Assembly (NCBI RefSeq): GCF_037029465.1 | Contig: NZ_JAYMEM010000026.1 | Coordinates: 1 to 64,000, forward strand | Source: Mesoflavibacter sp037029465 | GTDB lineage: Bacteria > Bacteroidota > Bacteroidia > Flavobacteriales > Flavobacteriaceae | DNA length: 64,000 nt | Direction: 5' to 3' | Part shown: in pieces, positions 32,344 to 41,144 of the stretch | Position numbering within the stretch: position 1 is the first letter of the stretch | Layout: each line of letters starts with the position of its first letter | Translations under genes and position numbers: made by a program | The notes under the pieces: generated by a model | What the model was told of the DNA's origin: nothing | The model's database searches: none | Seen by the model: the letters and a program-made list of their open reading frames with translations, nothing else

Positions 32344-33702
32344 ATGATTAAATTTTTAAGAGAAACCGCTAAAGCCTTTTCAATTGGTGTATTAGTCTTT
32401 TTAATTAGAGGCATATTTATGTTGGCTAATGGTACCACATTAGATTTTAACCAAGATTTAGCTTTAGAGTTTTTTTACAATCAATTATTTGCAGTGTGTT
32501 TATATCTAGCTAACGCCTATTTTGTGACGTTTATGATGAATAAATACAAGCAAGATTTATTTAAACTTAATCGTCTTTTAGTTGCTTTATTGTCTTCAGT
32601 ATTTATATCATTAGCAACCATTTTTATACTTAGATTTTTAATAATAGTTTATGGGTATAACCAAGACGCTACATCGTTTTTACAAAACGAGAAAGTAGTT
32701 TTTTATTGGATGTCTTTAACTATATCTGTAGTCATAACAGCTATATTTTATACGGTTTACTATATAAAATCTAAACAAGAAACTAAGGTAAAAGAGCAAA
32801 AAGTAATTGCAGGAACAGCAAGTGCTAAGTTTGATGCTTTAAAAAATCAATTAGATCCACATTTTTTATTTAATAGCTTAAATGTATTAACCAGTTTAAT
32901 TGAAGAGAATCCAGACAAAGCACAGCAATTTACAACCAGTTTATCAAAAGTATATAGATATGTATTAGAGCAGAAAAATAAAGAATTAGTGACAGTAGAC
33001 GAAGAGCTAAAGTTTGCAAAAACCTACATGTCTTTATTAAAAAACAGATTTGAAGATAGTATAATTTTTGAAATCCCAGAACAAGCACAAAATCCAGAAA
33101 GTAAAGTTGTACCACTTTCATTACAATTACTATTAGAAAATGCTGTAAAACATAATGTAGTAACAAGTAGTAAACCGTTACACATTAAAATATTTGAAAG
33201 CAGAGGAAATTTAGTTGTAGAAAATAATCTGCAACCCAAAAAAATATTGAAAAAGAGTAGTGGTGTTGGATTAGCAAACATTAGACAACGCTACCAATTA
33301 TTAACAAATAAAAAAGTAATCATCAATCAAGAAGCAAACAGTTTTGCAGTAGCATTACCAATGCTTACAAAACAAGTATCAGTTATGAGACAACAACAAT
33401 TATCACAATCAAAAATGCTTGACAGTTATGCACGAGCAAGACAACACGTAGAAGAACTAAAAGGGTTTTATTTTAGCCTAGCAGCTTACTGTATTGTTAT
33501 ACCAAGTTTATACTTTATTTGGTACAAATTTACACCATTTGCAATTCAATGGTTTTGGTTTCCTATGATAGGTTGGGGATTTGGACTAACAGCACAAGCC
33601 TTTAGAGTATTTGTAAATAACGGCAAATTTGGACGCAGCTGGGAACAAAGAAAAATAGACCAATTTATGAGAGAAGAAGAACAAGAAAAACGTTGGAATT
33701 AA
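32344..33702 (+). CDS. LytS-type sensor histidine kinase with C-terminal 2TM domain
   Basis: 452 aa. Four N-terminal helices (about 12-30, 45-63, 78-103, 118-142), a His_kinase box LDPHFLFNSLNVL (phospho-His173), an ATPase domain (about 250-345; LLLENAVKHN and GVGLANIRQRY), then a C-terminal 2TM domain (about 355-445; FYFSLAAYCIVIPSLYFIWY and GRSWEQRKIDQFM). The last part is homologous to the complete small protein encoded next (33724-34065). The partner regulator is the LytTR protein at 34201. Confidence 0.9.
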   Translation: MIKFLRETAKAFSIGVLVFLIRGIFMLANGTTLDFNQDLALEFFYNQLFAVCLYLANAYFVTFMMNKYKQDLFKLNRLLVALLSSVFISLATIFILRFLIIVYGYNQDATSFLQNEKVVFYWMSLTISVVITAIFYTVYYIKSKQETKVKEQKVIAGTASAKFDALKNQLDPHFLFNSLNVLTSLIEENPDKAQQFTTSLSKVYRYVLEQKNKELVTVDEELKFAKTYMSLLKNRFEDSIIFEIPEQAQNPESKVVPLSLQLLLENAVKHNVVTSSKPLHIKIFESRGNLVVENNLQPKKILKKSSGVGLANIRQRYQLLTNKKVIINQEANSFAVALPMLTKQVSVMRQQQLSQSKMLDSYARARQHVEELKGFYFSLAAYCIVIPSLYFIWYKFTPFAIQWFWFPMIGWGFGLTAQAFRVFVNNGKFGRSWEQRKIDQFMREEEQEKRWN

Positions 33703-33723
33703 TAAAAAAAAACATTAAAAATC

Positions 33724-34065
33724 ATGAGAAATACAGATATACAACCTTACGAAGATAATTTTTCTAGAAAAGAATTTTTAAAAGAAGAAGCCTACCAAAG
33801 AGCTAAAGAAAAAGTGAAAAAAATAGTTGGTTTTTACTGGCATTTAGCGGTTTACATTGTTATTAATGTTCTAATTATTTTAGTTATTGTATTAAATGGC
33901 GGACCATTATGGCACTTTGGTACATTATCAACACCATTGTTTTGGGGCGTAGGTTTATTATTTCACTTTCTTGGTGTATTTGGACCAAGAGTATTCTTTG
34001 GAAAAGATTGGGAACAACGAAAAATTAAAGAATTTATGGATAAAGAAGAATCCATGTGGGAATAG
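33724..34065 (+). CDS. 2TM domain protein
   Basis: 113 aa. Two helices (about 40-60, 72-92) and a cytosolic tail KDWEQRKIKEFMDKEE. Same fold and motif as the C-terminal 2TM domain of the upstream kinase, so the two probably arose by duplication and may interact in the membrane. It lies 21 nt after the kinase and is followed by an 11-copy 7-bp repeat. Confidence 0.85.
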   Translation: MRNTDIQPYEDNFSRKEFLKEEAYQRAKEKVKKIVGFYWHLAVYIVINVLIILVIVLNGGPLWHFGTLSTPLFWGVGLLFHFLGVFGPRVFFGKDWEQRKIKEFMDKEESMWE

Positions 34066-34073
34066 TTAGTTTT

Positions 34074-34150
34074 CAGTAAGCAGTAAGCAGTAAGCAGTAA
34101 GCAGTAAGCAGTAAGCAGTAAGCAGTAAGCAGTAAGCAGTAAGCAGTAAG
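34074..34150. repeat. Tandem repeat (CAGTAAG)x11
   Basis: Eleven perfect copies of CAGTAAG, 77 bp, between the 2TM gene stop (34065) and the LytTR regulator start (34201). All copies are identical, so the tract is young or is maintained by slippage. Each unit contains TAA, and 7 is not a multiple of 3, but the tract is outside coding sequence and would affect spacing rather than frame. Confidence 0.95.
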
Positions 34151-34200
34151 CAATTTATTACTTCTGTCAACAATCATCAACCATTCATTAAATAATAAAC

Positions 34201-34956
34201 ATGAAAGTTATAATTATAGAAGACGAAAAACCATCAGCAAGACGTCTACAGCGTATGCTAACCAACCTAAATGTAGAAGCCGAAACGCTTTTGCATTCTG
34301 TAGAAGAGTCTATTAATTGGTTTAAAAATAACACGCATCCAGATTTGATATTTTTAGACATTCAATTAAGTGATGGTTTATCGTTTGAAATTTTTGAAAC
34401 CATAGAAATTAACTCAGCAATAATCTTTACAACAGCTTATGATGAGTATGCTTTGCAAGCTTTTAAGTTAAACAGTATTGACTATTTGTTAAAACCAATT
34501 GATGCTGAAGATTTAGAACAAGCGGTACAAAAATATAAGTCAAGATTACCACAAAAAACTAATATGTCTTTAGATTTTGAAGACATAAAAAAGTTATTGG
34601 TCAATCCAATAGACAGAGCGTATAAAAAGCGTTTTTCGATAAAAGTTGGACAACATATTAAGCTTGTTAATACTGATGAAATTGAATGTTTTTATAGTGA
34701 AAATAAAGGCACTTATTTACATACCACAGATAACAGAAATTATTTGCTAGAAAACACTTTAGAAGCATTAGAAGACGAGATAGATCCAACACAATTTTTT
34801 AGAGTAAATAGAAAGTTTTACGTAAATATAGAAGCTATCAAGGATATTATTAGTTACACCAACTCTAGGTTGCAAATAAAGCTAAAGACTTATAATGAAA
34901 GCGAAGTAATTGTAGCTAGAGAACGCGTAAAAGATTTTAAGGAATGGTTAAATTAA
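34201..34956 (+). CDS. LytTR family response regulator
   Basis: 251 aa. Receiver domain 1-118 with phospho-acceptor Asp53 (LIFLDIQLSDG), acidic pocket IIIEDE and Lys in YLLKPIDAED. LytTR DNA-binding domain about 145-250 (RFSIKVGQHIKLVNTDEIEC, HTTDNRNYLLENTLEALED). It pairs with the LytS-type kinase two genes upstream. Such pairs control surface or wall functions in many bacteria; targets here are unknown. Its stop codon directly abuts that of the convergent LETM1-related gene. Confidence 0.92.
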   Translation: MKVIIIEDEKPSARRLQRMLTNLNVEAETLLHSVEESINWFKNNTHPDLIFLDIQLSDGLSFEIFETIEINSAIIFTTAYDEYALQAFKLNSIDYLLKPIDAEDLEQAVQKYKSRLPQKTNMSLDFEDIKKLLVNPIDRAYKKRFSIKVGQHIKLVNTDEIECFYSENKGTYLHTTDNRNYLLENTLEALEDEIDPTQFFRVNRKFYVNIEAIKDIISYTNSRLQIKLKTYNESEVIVARERVKDFKEWLN

Positions 34957-36144
34957 CTATTCCTTTTTTTCTTCTTCTTCAATACGGTTGTCATCAAAAG
35001 CACTTGGCAATAACTTAGGTATAAACTTTACGACGATTGGTAATAACAATGCGCCGCCAGGTAATAAAAAGATAGCAAGGCTTGGTATGGATTTAAAAAT
35101 ATCTAATAGTTGATCTTGTACTTTTTTCTGTTCTTCTTTAGATAGGTCTCTTATTGTAGATTGTGATAATAAAAGTAGTAGTTCTTTACTTTCAACAAGT
35201 TCTTTGGTTAAACGTTTTCCGTTTCTTTTAATTAATTTTAAAACAAAGCTAGTAGAATTATCATAAAAGGTTTTTACAATATTTTTAGATCCTAATAAAG
35301 GTACATCTTCTTTAAACTTTTTATAGAAACTTTCAATGCTACTTGCGGCTTGATGTACATGCAGCTCACTTAAATCTAATCTACTTCCTAATTGAGACAA
35401 AAAGTTTTCTTCTTTACTATCTATTTTTGCATCTGTCCAAGTTGCCATAGCTGCCATATCTAAACAGTATTTTGCAAAAATCTCAGTTTCTATCTTAGTG
35501 ATAGCTTGGTCAAAATCTAATACTTTTTCGTGTTCATATCTTGCAGATTGTTCAAAAAGAGCAATTAAATTTTCGTCGTAATCAGATTTATTCTTTTTCG
35601 CGTTAAGCGTATTAATAACGATACTTTCAATAATAATTTCGTGATCTTTTAAAAAGTCATCACTAATGTTTTGATTTTCTAAATAGACTCTAAATGCAAT
35701 AACATCTATAAATAAAAGCGCATTGGTTATAAAGTAGTTAAAGCTTTTGTCAATTAAGTTGTCGTCTATTTGTATGCGTTTATTAATAATTCTTTCAACG
35801 CTGTCTTCTTTGTCTTTGTTTCCTATAAAAATATTAAGAAAAGAAGGTCTTTTTTTATTTAGTGCATTGTAAAAAGCATCTACATCTGTATAAAAATCAT
35901 TGTCACTTTCACTATTAATATGAATAATAAGTAAGGCAATTACAAGATTTATTTTACAAAGTTCTTCGCTTTCGTAATCTCTGTTTTTTATCAGGTTTGC
36001 TACAATTTCCACATTGCTTCCATAGATAAAACCACAATGTCTAAATGCTTCGTAGTAGTTTTCAAGACTCGTGTTATTTAAGACTTTGTTAGGATTTAAG
36101 TCTTTAATTAATTTTTTTATCCAACCTGTTGCCGATGGGTTCAT
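34957..36144 (-). CDS. LETM1-related biofilm-associated protein
   Basis: 395 aa, largely helical. TerB-like helical segment (about 225-290; CLDMAAMATWTDAKIDSKEE) and a C-terminal LETM1-like region with one hydrophobic helix (about 355-382; SLAIFLLPGGALLLPIVVKF). It matches a Flavobacteriaceae family annotated by similarity to mitochondrial LETM1 and to a biofilm-related protein; molecular role unproven. It is monocistronic and convergent with the LytTR gene with no base between the stops. Confidence 0.82.
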   Translation of the reverse strand: MNPSATGWIKKLIKDLNPNKVLNNTSLENYYEAFRHCGFIYGSNVEIVANLIKNRDYESEELCKINLVIALLIIHINSESDNDFYTDVDAFYNALNKKRPSFLNIFIGNKDKEDSVERIINKRIQIDDNLIDKSFNYFITNALLFIDVIAFRVYLENQNISDDFLKDHEIIIESIVINTLNAKKNKSDYDENLIALFEQSARYEHEKVLDFDQAITKIETEIFAKYCLDMAAMATWTDAKIDSKEENFLSQLGSRLDLSELHVHQAASSIESFYKKFKEDVPLLGSKNIVKTFYDNSTSFVLKLIKRNGKRLTKELVESKELLLLLSQSTIRDLSKEEQKKVQDQLLDIFKSIPSLAIFLLPGGALLLPIVVKFIPKLLPSAFDDNRIEEEEKKE

Positions 36145-36297
36145 GCCTTAAAAATAAATAGGTCGTAAAGATATATTATTAATCTCATTTTATTGCCTGA
36201 TTTCTTCTTTAACAAAATTTTAATAAAACCGACACTGTTTTTATTGCGTAGGTAGAATAGAGAACCAAAAATAATAATTAACAAAATCTCAAACATT

Positions 36298-36948
36298 ATG
36301 AAAAATTTAAAACTAGTATTAGGAGTTAGCATTTTTGCAATAGCAGGCTACTTCTTTTTATCTGCAGACCATATTGACGCGCCTGCAGTTTCAGGTGGTA
36401 CAAGTGATATCACAGATTTTTATGCCTTTCAAGGTCAAGACAATAACAATTTAGTTTTTGCAGCAAATGTACAAGGATTATTAAGTCCTTCTGCGACATC
36501 AAGTGCTGCTTTTGACGAAAATGTTATGATAGAATTTAATATTGATAACACAGGCGACAATGTTGAAGATTTAGTAATACAAGCTGTGCCAAGAGATGGG
36601 AAAATGTACTTTTTTGGTCCATTTGCACCTTCTTCAACAGGCTTAAATAGTATGATTAATACTAATGCCGATGTGACAGTTGTAGATATTACTTCTTACG
36701 GAAGCAATGCTATTGTAGAAACTAACGGAAACATTAAAGCATTTGCAGGACCAAGAGACGATCCTTTCTTTATGGATTTTGCGCAATATGGCGAAATTAT
36801 TGCAGGAAATGCTTCAGGTTTTAATGATCCAGGTACAGATACTTTTGCAGGAACAAATGTAATGTCTGTTGTTATTGAAGTGCCAAAATCTTCTATTGGA
36901 GGATCAGGAACTATCAATACTTGGGTAGAAACTAAAACTAAACAATAA
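36298..36948 (+). CDS. DUF4331 protein, N-terminal half
   Basis: 216 aa. N-terminal signal or anchor (about 4-20). ADHIDAPAVSGGTSDITDFY at about 23-42 is the DUF4331 start motif; the protein ends after VIEVPKSSIGGSGTINTWVE. The rest of the usual DUF4331 sequence (the MGRPAVN block) is in the next gene. It opens a four-gene plus-strand group (DUF4331, DUF4331, TPR, TonB receptor). The family occurs in exported proteins of unknown role. Confidence 0.85.
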   Translation: MKNLKLVLGVSIFAIAGYFFLSADHIDAPAVSGGTSDITDFYAFQGQDNNNLVFAANVQGLLSPSATSSAAFDENVMIEFNIDNTGDNVEDLVIQAVPRDGKMYFFGPFAPSSTGLNSMINTNADVTVVDITSYGSNAIVETNGNIKAFAGPRDDPFFMDFAQYGEIIAGNASGFNDPGTDTFAGTNVMSVVIEVPKSSIGGSGTINTWVETKTKQ

Positions 36949-36970
36949 TTAAACTTTTAAATTAAAAATT

Positions 36971-37531
36971 ATGAAATCTATATATAAAATATTTAGCATC
37001 GCAGTATTTGCATTAGCTGCTGTTAGTTGTTCTAACGACGATGACTTTACTCAAATACCAACGCAACAAGAACCAGATTTTTCAGGGACGTATGCTCAAA
37101 ATGATCAAATGGGTAGACCAGCTGTAAATACAGTATTTGTATCTTCTTCTTCAAAAGATATGTTTAATACAACTATTCCTACAGATCAAAATGCAGCGTT
37201 TCAATCTATGTTCGAAACTAACTTAACAGGTTTAAGTCCTGCATATGCAAATCCAGGAGACCAAAATGCATTAGGTTTAGATGCGCCAACATTTACTGGG
37301 TTATTAGCTACAGATGTACTTAATGTGTCACTAGATGGTACAACTACTTTCTTTGACGGGACTAACGTATTAACAGGTCGTGCATTAGCAGACGATGTTA
37401 TTTCAGTAGAACTACTACTTATCTTTGGTGGTGAAGATGGTACAGAAAACCCTTCGCTTTCAGATGATCATGTAGATGCAAATGATAAGCCGTTTTTGAC
37501 GTCTTTTCCTTACTTAGCATCTCCTTGGTAG
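36971..37531 (+). CDS. DUF4331 protein, C-terminal half, as a lipoprotein
   Basis: 186 aa. Its own lipoprotein signal (FALAAVSCSNDDD, lipobox AVSC). After about 45 residues it carries QMGRPAVNTVFVSSSSKD and the C-terminal SLSDDHVDANDKPFLTSFPY block of DUF4331. It starts 22 nt after the previous gene. Because it has a full signal and a separate start, the split is a real two-gene arrangement and not a frameshift. The halves may re-associate at the membrane. Confidence 0.85.
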   Translation: MKSIYKIFSIAVFALAAVSCSNDDDFTQIPTQQEPDFSGTYAQNDQMGRPAVNTVFVSSSSKDMFNTTIPTDQNAAFQSMFETNLTGLSPAYANPGDQNALGLDAPTFTGLLATDVLNVSLDGTTTFFDGTNVLTGRALADDVISVELLLIFGGEDGTENPSLSDDHVDANDKPFLTSFPYLASPW

Positions 37532-37615
37532 ACTATTTTAATTAAGGAGTATTTCCCCAAAGTACTCCTTAATTTACCTACTTATTACAACAAACAAACA
37601 CAAAAAACAAAAACA

Positions 37616-38899
37616 ATGAAAACCAATATTATATTATTACTATTTGCATTTGTCTTGGCAAGTAGTTGTAAAGAAAAACCCAGTAAGATTACTAAAACAT
37701 CAGATTACGAAATCTACATTACTAATCCAGATAATACGATATTAAGTAAAATAGAAGAAGATTATAGTTTCTGGAAAAACAAATATAAAGAGACTCCAAA
37801 CCAATATCCATATCTAGCTAAGTTAGCAGCTGCAGAAAGTAAGTTGTTTACAGCTACAGGAAATATAGACTACTTAAAAAAAGCTGAAGAAAATCTTTTA
37901 GAGGTAAATAAAATTACCAAATACAACAATGCAGGCTATTTACGAAGCTTAGCAAGAAATTACATTTCTCAACACAAATTTAAAGAAGCTTTAAACGTAT
38001 TAGAAAAAGCTAAAATTAATGGAGAAAACCTTGAAGGAACACAAAAAATGCTTTTTGATGTGCACATGGAACTTGGTAATTATGAACAAGCAAAAGACTA
38101 TTTAACTAAAGTTAAAGACTTAAGTGATTTTGGGTATTTAATTAGATTGTCAAAATGGAGTGACTATAAAGGAGACTTAGCTTCTGCAATTAAATATCTA
38201 GAAAAAGCACAGACTATAGCAGAATCTTCTCAATTAAACGAAATTAAACAATGGACATATACTAATCTAGCCGATTTTTATGGTCATGATGGTCAAATAG
38301 AAAACTCTTATAATAATTATTTAAAAGCATTACAATTAAACCCAGATAATGCTTACGCAAAAAAAGGAATAGCTTGGATTGTTTACGCACATGAAAATAA
38401 TCCTGAAGAGGCTAAAAGAATCTTAGAAAAGATTGAAAAACAGCATCAATCTCCAGATTACTATTTGTTTAAAGCAGAGTTAGCTGAATTTGAAGGTCTT
38501 GATGAGCAAAAAAACCTTCATCTTAAAGCCTATTTAGAAGAAGTAAATAATCCAAATTATGGAGACATGTATAATGTGTATACTTCTAAATTATTGGCAG
38601 ACAGCAACAATGAAAAAGCAGTAGAATTAGCTAAAATAGAAGTGCAAAATAGACCAACACCAATGTCTTATGATTTACTGGCTTGGAGTTATTTTAACAT
38701 AGGTAAAAAGCAAAAAGCTTTAGAAATTATTGATACTTTTGTGGCAAACAAAACCTTTGAACCAGAAGCGCAATACCATATGGCAAAAATCTATAAAGCA
38801 AACGGTCAATTTGACAAAGTAACAGCTTTAAAAGAAGAACTACTAAATAGTAGTTACGAGCTTGGACCAGTAACTACGAAACAGGTCGCTCAACTGTAA
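37616..38899 (+). CDS. TPR repeat lipoprotein
   Basis: 427 aa. Lipoprotein signal (FVLASSC). About eight tetratricopeptide-like helical pairs from residue 60 on (AIKYLEKAQTIAESS; SYNNYLKALQLNPDNAYAKK; PDYYLFKAELAEFEG; EPEAQYHMAKIYKANGQFDK). Probably a periplasmic or surface scaffold. It sits between DUF4331 and a TonB receptor, 22 nt before the latter. Co-occurrence suggests a joint role in uptake or sensing. Confidence 0.85.
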   Translation: MKTNIILLLFAFVLASSCKEKPSKITKTSDYEIYITNPDNTILSKIEEDYSFWKNKYKETPNQYPYLAKLAAAESKLFTATGNIDYLKKAEENLLEVNKITKYNNAGYLRSLARNYISQHKFKEALNVLEKAKINGENLEGTQKMLFDVHMELGNYEQAKDYLTKVKDLSDFGYLIRLSKWSDYKGDLASAIKYLEKAQTIAESSQLNEIKQWTYTNLADFYGHDGQIENSYNNYLKALQLNPDNAYAKKGIAWIVYAHENNPEEAKRILEKIEKQHQSPDYYLFKAELAEFEGLDEQKNLHLKAYLEEVNNPNYGDMYNVYTSKLLADSNNEKAVELAKIEVQNRPTPMSYDLLAWSYFNIGKKQKALEIIDTFVANKTFEPEAQYHMAKIYKANGQFDKVTALKEELLNSSYELGPVTTKQVAQL

Positions 38900-38921
38900 A
38901 CAAACCTAAACAACAAAAAAC

Positions 38922-41144
38922 ATGAAAAAATTATTATTACTGTTTGTAATGATAGGGATGACTATGTCCTTATCTGCACAAATTAAAGGAACAGTTACAA
39001 GCGAAAACAAACCCTTAGAATCTGCTTATGTTTATAATAAAACCTCAAATAATCATGCGCATTCTAATCAGTTTGGTCAATTTGAAATCAATAATACTAA
39101 AGTAGGAGATACTTTACTAGTTGGATTATTAGGTTATGAAAAGCAAGAAATAAGATTAACACAAAATTTAATAGAAAGCTTAACCATAAATTTAAAACCA
39201 AAAGCATTTGTTTTAGATGAGTTGGTTTTATCTCAGCCTATAGATGTGCTAAACAGCATTGTACAAATAGATTTAGAAACTAATCCAATAAATTCTTCTC
39301 AAGAAATTTTAAGAAAAGTTCCAGGGTTAATCATCGGTCAACATGCTGGTGGTGGTAAAGCAGAACAAATATTTTTACGTGGTTTTGATGTAGATCATGG
39401 TACAGATGTAGCATTATCTGTAGATGGTATGCCAGTAAATATGGTGTCTCACGCACACGGACAAGGTTATAGTGATTTACACTTCTTAATACCAGAAACT
39501 ATTGAAAAAATAAACTTTGGTAAAGGTCCATATTACTCAGACCATGGCGATTTTAATACTGCAGGTTTTGTAGATTTTAAAACAAAAAGCAGCTTAGATT
39601 TTAGTACGATTAGTTTTACTGCTGGACAATTCAACACGTTACGCACCTTAGGTTTATTCAACCTTTTAGATAAAAAAGCATCGCAAAATGCTTATGTAGC
39701 TTTAGAATATATAGAAACTGATGGACCTTTTGAGTCGCCTCAAAATTTTGACAGAATCAATCTTATGGGTAAGTATAATGCGTATTTAAATGATAATTCT
39801 AAAATAGGGTTAACGGTTAGTCATTTTACAAGTAAATGGGACGCATCAGGTCAAATTCCAGTTAGAGAAGTTAATAATGGTAACATTTCCAACTTTGGAG
39901 CAATAGACGATACAGAAGGTGGTTACACAAGCAGAAGTAATGCTAATGTGCAATTTAGTACTGTATTAGAAAATGATATTGCTATGCAAAGCAATGTGTT
40001 TTACTCTAAATATAATTTTGAATTATACTCAAACTTTACCTTCTTTTTAGAAGATCCTGTAAACGGTGACCAAATCAAACAAAAAGAAAATCGTGATATT
40101 TTTGGGTTAAATACCCAATTTAGAAAGACCGTAGACTATAATTCTTTTGACGTAAACTATACAGCTGGTTTAGGGTTGCGTTTTGATGATATTAAAGATA
40201 TAGAGTTATCACACACTTTAAACAGAAAAACAACTTTAGACTATATTCAGTTAGGAGATGTGTATCAACGTAATATGAATGCCTTTTTTAATGCCGAAAT
40301 TGACTTAGGAAAATTTAGCATTACTACAGGTTTAAGAGTCGAATATTTCAACTTTCAATACAATAATAAATTAAGTGAAGCTTATGATTTGCAAACAAAT
40401 ACAGAAGTTGCTGTATTGCCAAAACTTAATTTTCAATTTAATCAAAATGAAAATTTACAATGGTTTTTAAAATCAGGAATAGGATTTCACTCTAACGATG
40501 CCAGAATTGTTCTTAATAACGAAGTAGATAAAGCTTTACCAAAAGCGTATGGTGTAGATTTTGGAAATATCTGGAAACCATCACAAAAAATTGTGCTTAA
40601 TACAACGTTGTGGTATTTATTTTCTGAAGAAGAATTTGTTTACGTAGGTGATGCCGGAATTGTTGAACCTAGCGGAAAATCTGAACGCTACGGGTTAGAT
40701 TTAGGCGTAAGATTTCAGTTAAATGATTATTTCTATTTCAACACAGATGCAACGCTTACAAAAGCAAGAAGTCTTGAGGCAGAAGATGGTGAAGATTATA
40801 TCCCATTAGCTCCAGATTTTACTTTAGTTGGTGGATTATCGGTTAAAGATTTTCATAAATTTTCTGGAGCAATTAACTATAGATATATTGATGATAGACC
40901 AGCAAATGAAGATAATAGCGTGATTGCAGAAGGGTATTTTGTAACCGATTTTAACTTAAATTATAGTTTTGATAAACACTGGAAACTAGGTGTTATTATT
41001 GAAAACTTATTTGATACTGACTGGAAAGAAACTCAGTTTTTAACCGAGTCTAGATTACAAAATGAAGTTGCACCAGTAGAAGAAATTCACTTTATACCAG
41101 GTACACCTTTCAACTTTAAAACAACATTAAGTTATTCTTTTTAA
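38922..41144 (+). CDS. TonB-dependent receptor
   Basis: 740 aa. Signal peptide 1-19 (SLSAQ). CarboxypepD_reg-like domain (20-95; GTVTSENKPLESAYVYNKTS). Plug (about 105-215; ILRKVPGLIIGQHAGGGKAE, FLRGFDVDHGTDVALSVDGM). Barrel ending FNFKTTLSYSF. The plug is rich in His and Gly (HAHGQGYSDLHF), which may bear on metal or ligand specificity. Last gene of the DUF4331-TPR group. Substrate unknown. Confidence 0.88.
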   Translation: MKKLLLLFVMIGMTMSLSAQIKGTVTSENKPLESAYVYNKTSNNHAHSNQFGQFEINNTKVGDTLLVGLLGYEKQEIRLTQNLIESLTINLKPKAFVLDELVLSQPIDVLNSIVQIDLETNPINSSQEILRKVPGLIIGQHAGGGKAEQIFLRGFDVDHGTDVALSVDGMPVNMVSHAHGQGYSDLHFLIPETIEKINFGKGPYYSDHGDFNTAGFVDFKTKSSLDFSTISFTAGQFNTLRTLGLFNLLDKKASQNAYVALEYIETDGPFESPQNFDRINLMGKYNAYLNDNSKIGLTVSHFTSKWDASGQIPVREVNNGNISNFGAIDDTEGGYTSRSNANVQFSTVLENDIAMQSNVFYSKYNFELYSNFTFFLEDPVNGDQIKQKENRDIFGLNTQFRKTVDYNSFDVNYTAGLGLRFDDIKDIELSHTLNRKTTLDYIQLGDVYQRNMNAFFNAEIDLGKFSITTGLRVEYFNFQYNNKLSEAYDLQTNTEVAVLPKLNFQFNQNENLQWFLKSGIGFHSNDARIVLNNEVDKALPKAYGVDFGNIWKPSQKIVLNTTLWYLFSEEEFVYVGDAGIVEPSGKSERYGLDLGVRFQLNDYFYFNTDATLTKARSLEAEDGEDYIPLAPDFTLVGGLSVKDFHKFSGAINYRYIDDRPANEDNSVIAEGYFVTDFNLNYSFDKHWKLGVIIENLFDTDWKETQFLTESRLQNEVAPVEEIHFIPGTPFNFKTTLSYSF

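Noticed and set aside
34074..34150. Coding tandem repeat
   Set aside because: Every 7-base unit contains TAA and the tract lies between two clear genes.
36141..36332. Minus-strand 63-aa frame upstream of the LETM1-related gene
   Set aside because: It overlaps the start of the DUF4331 gene on the other strand and has no conserved features.
36298..37531. Frameshifted DUF4331 gene
   Set aside because: The second part has a full lipoprotein signal and its own ATG 22 nt after the first stop, so two genes are more likely than a broken one.
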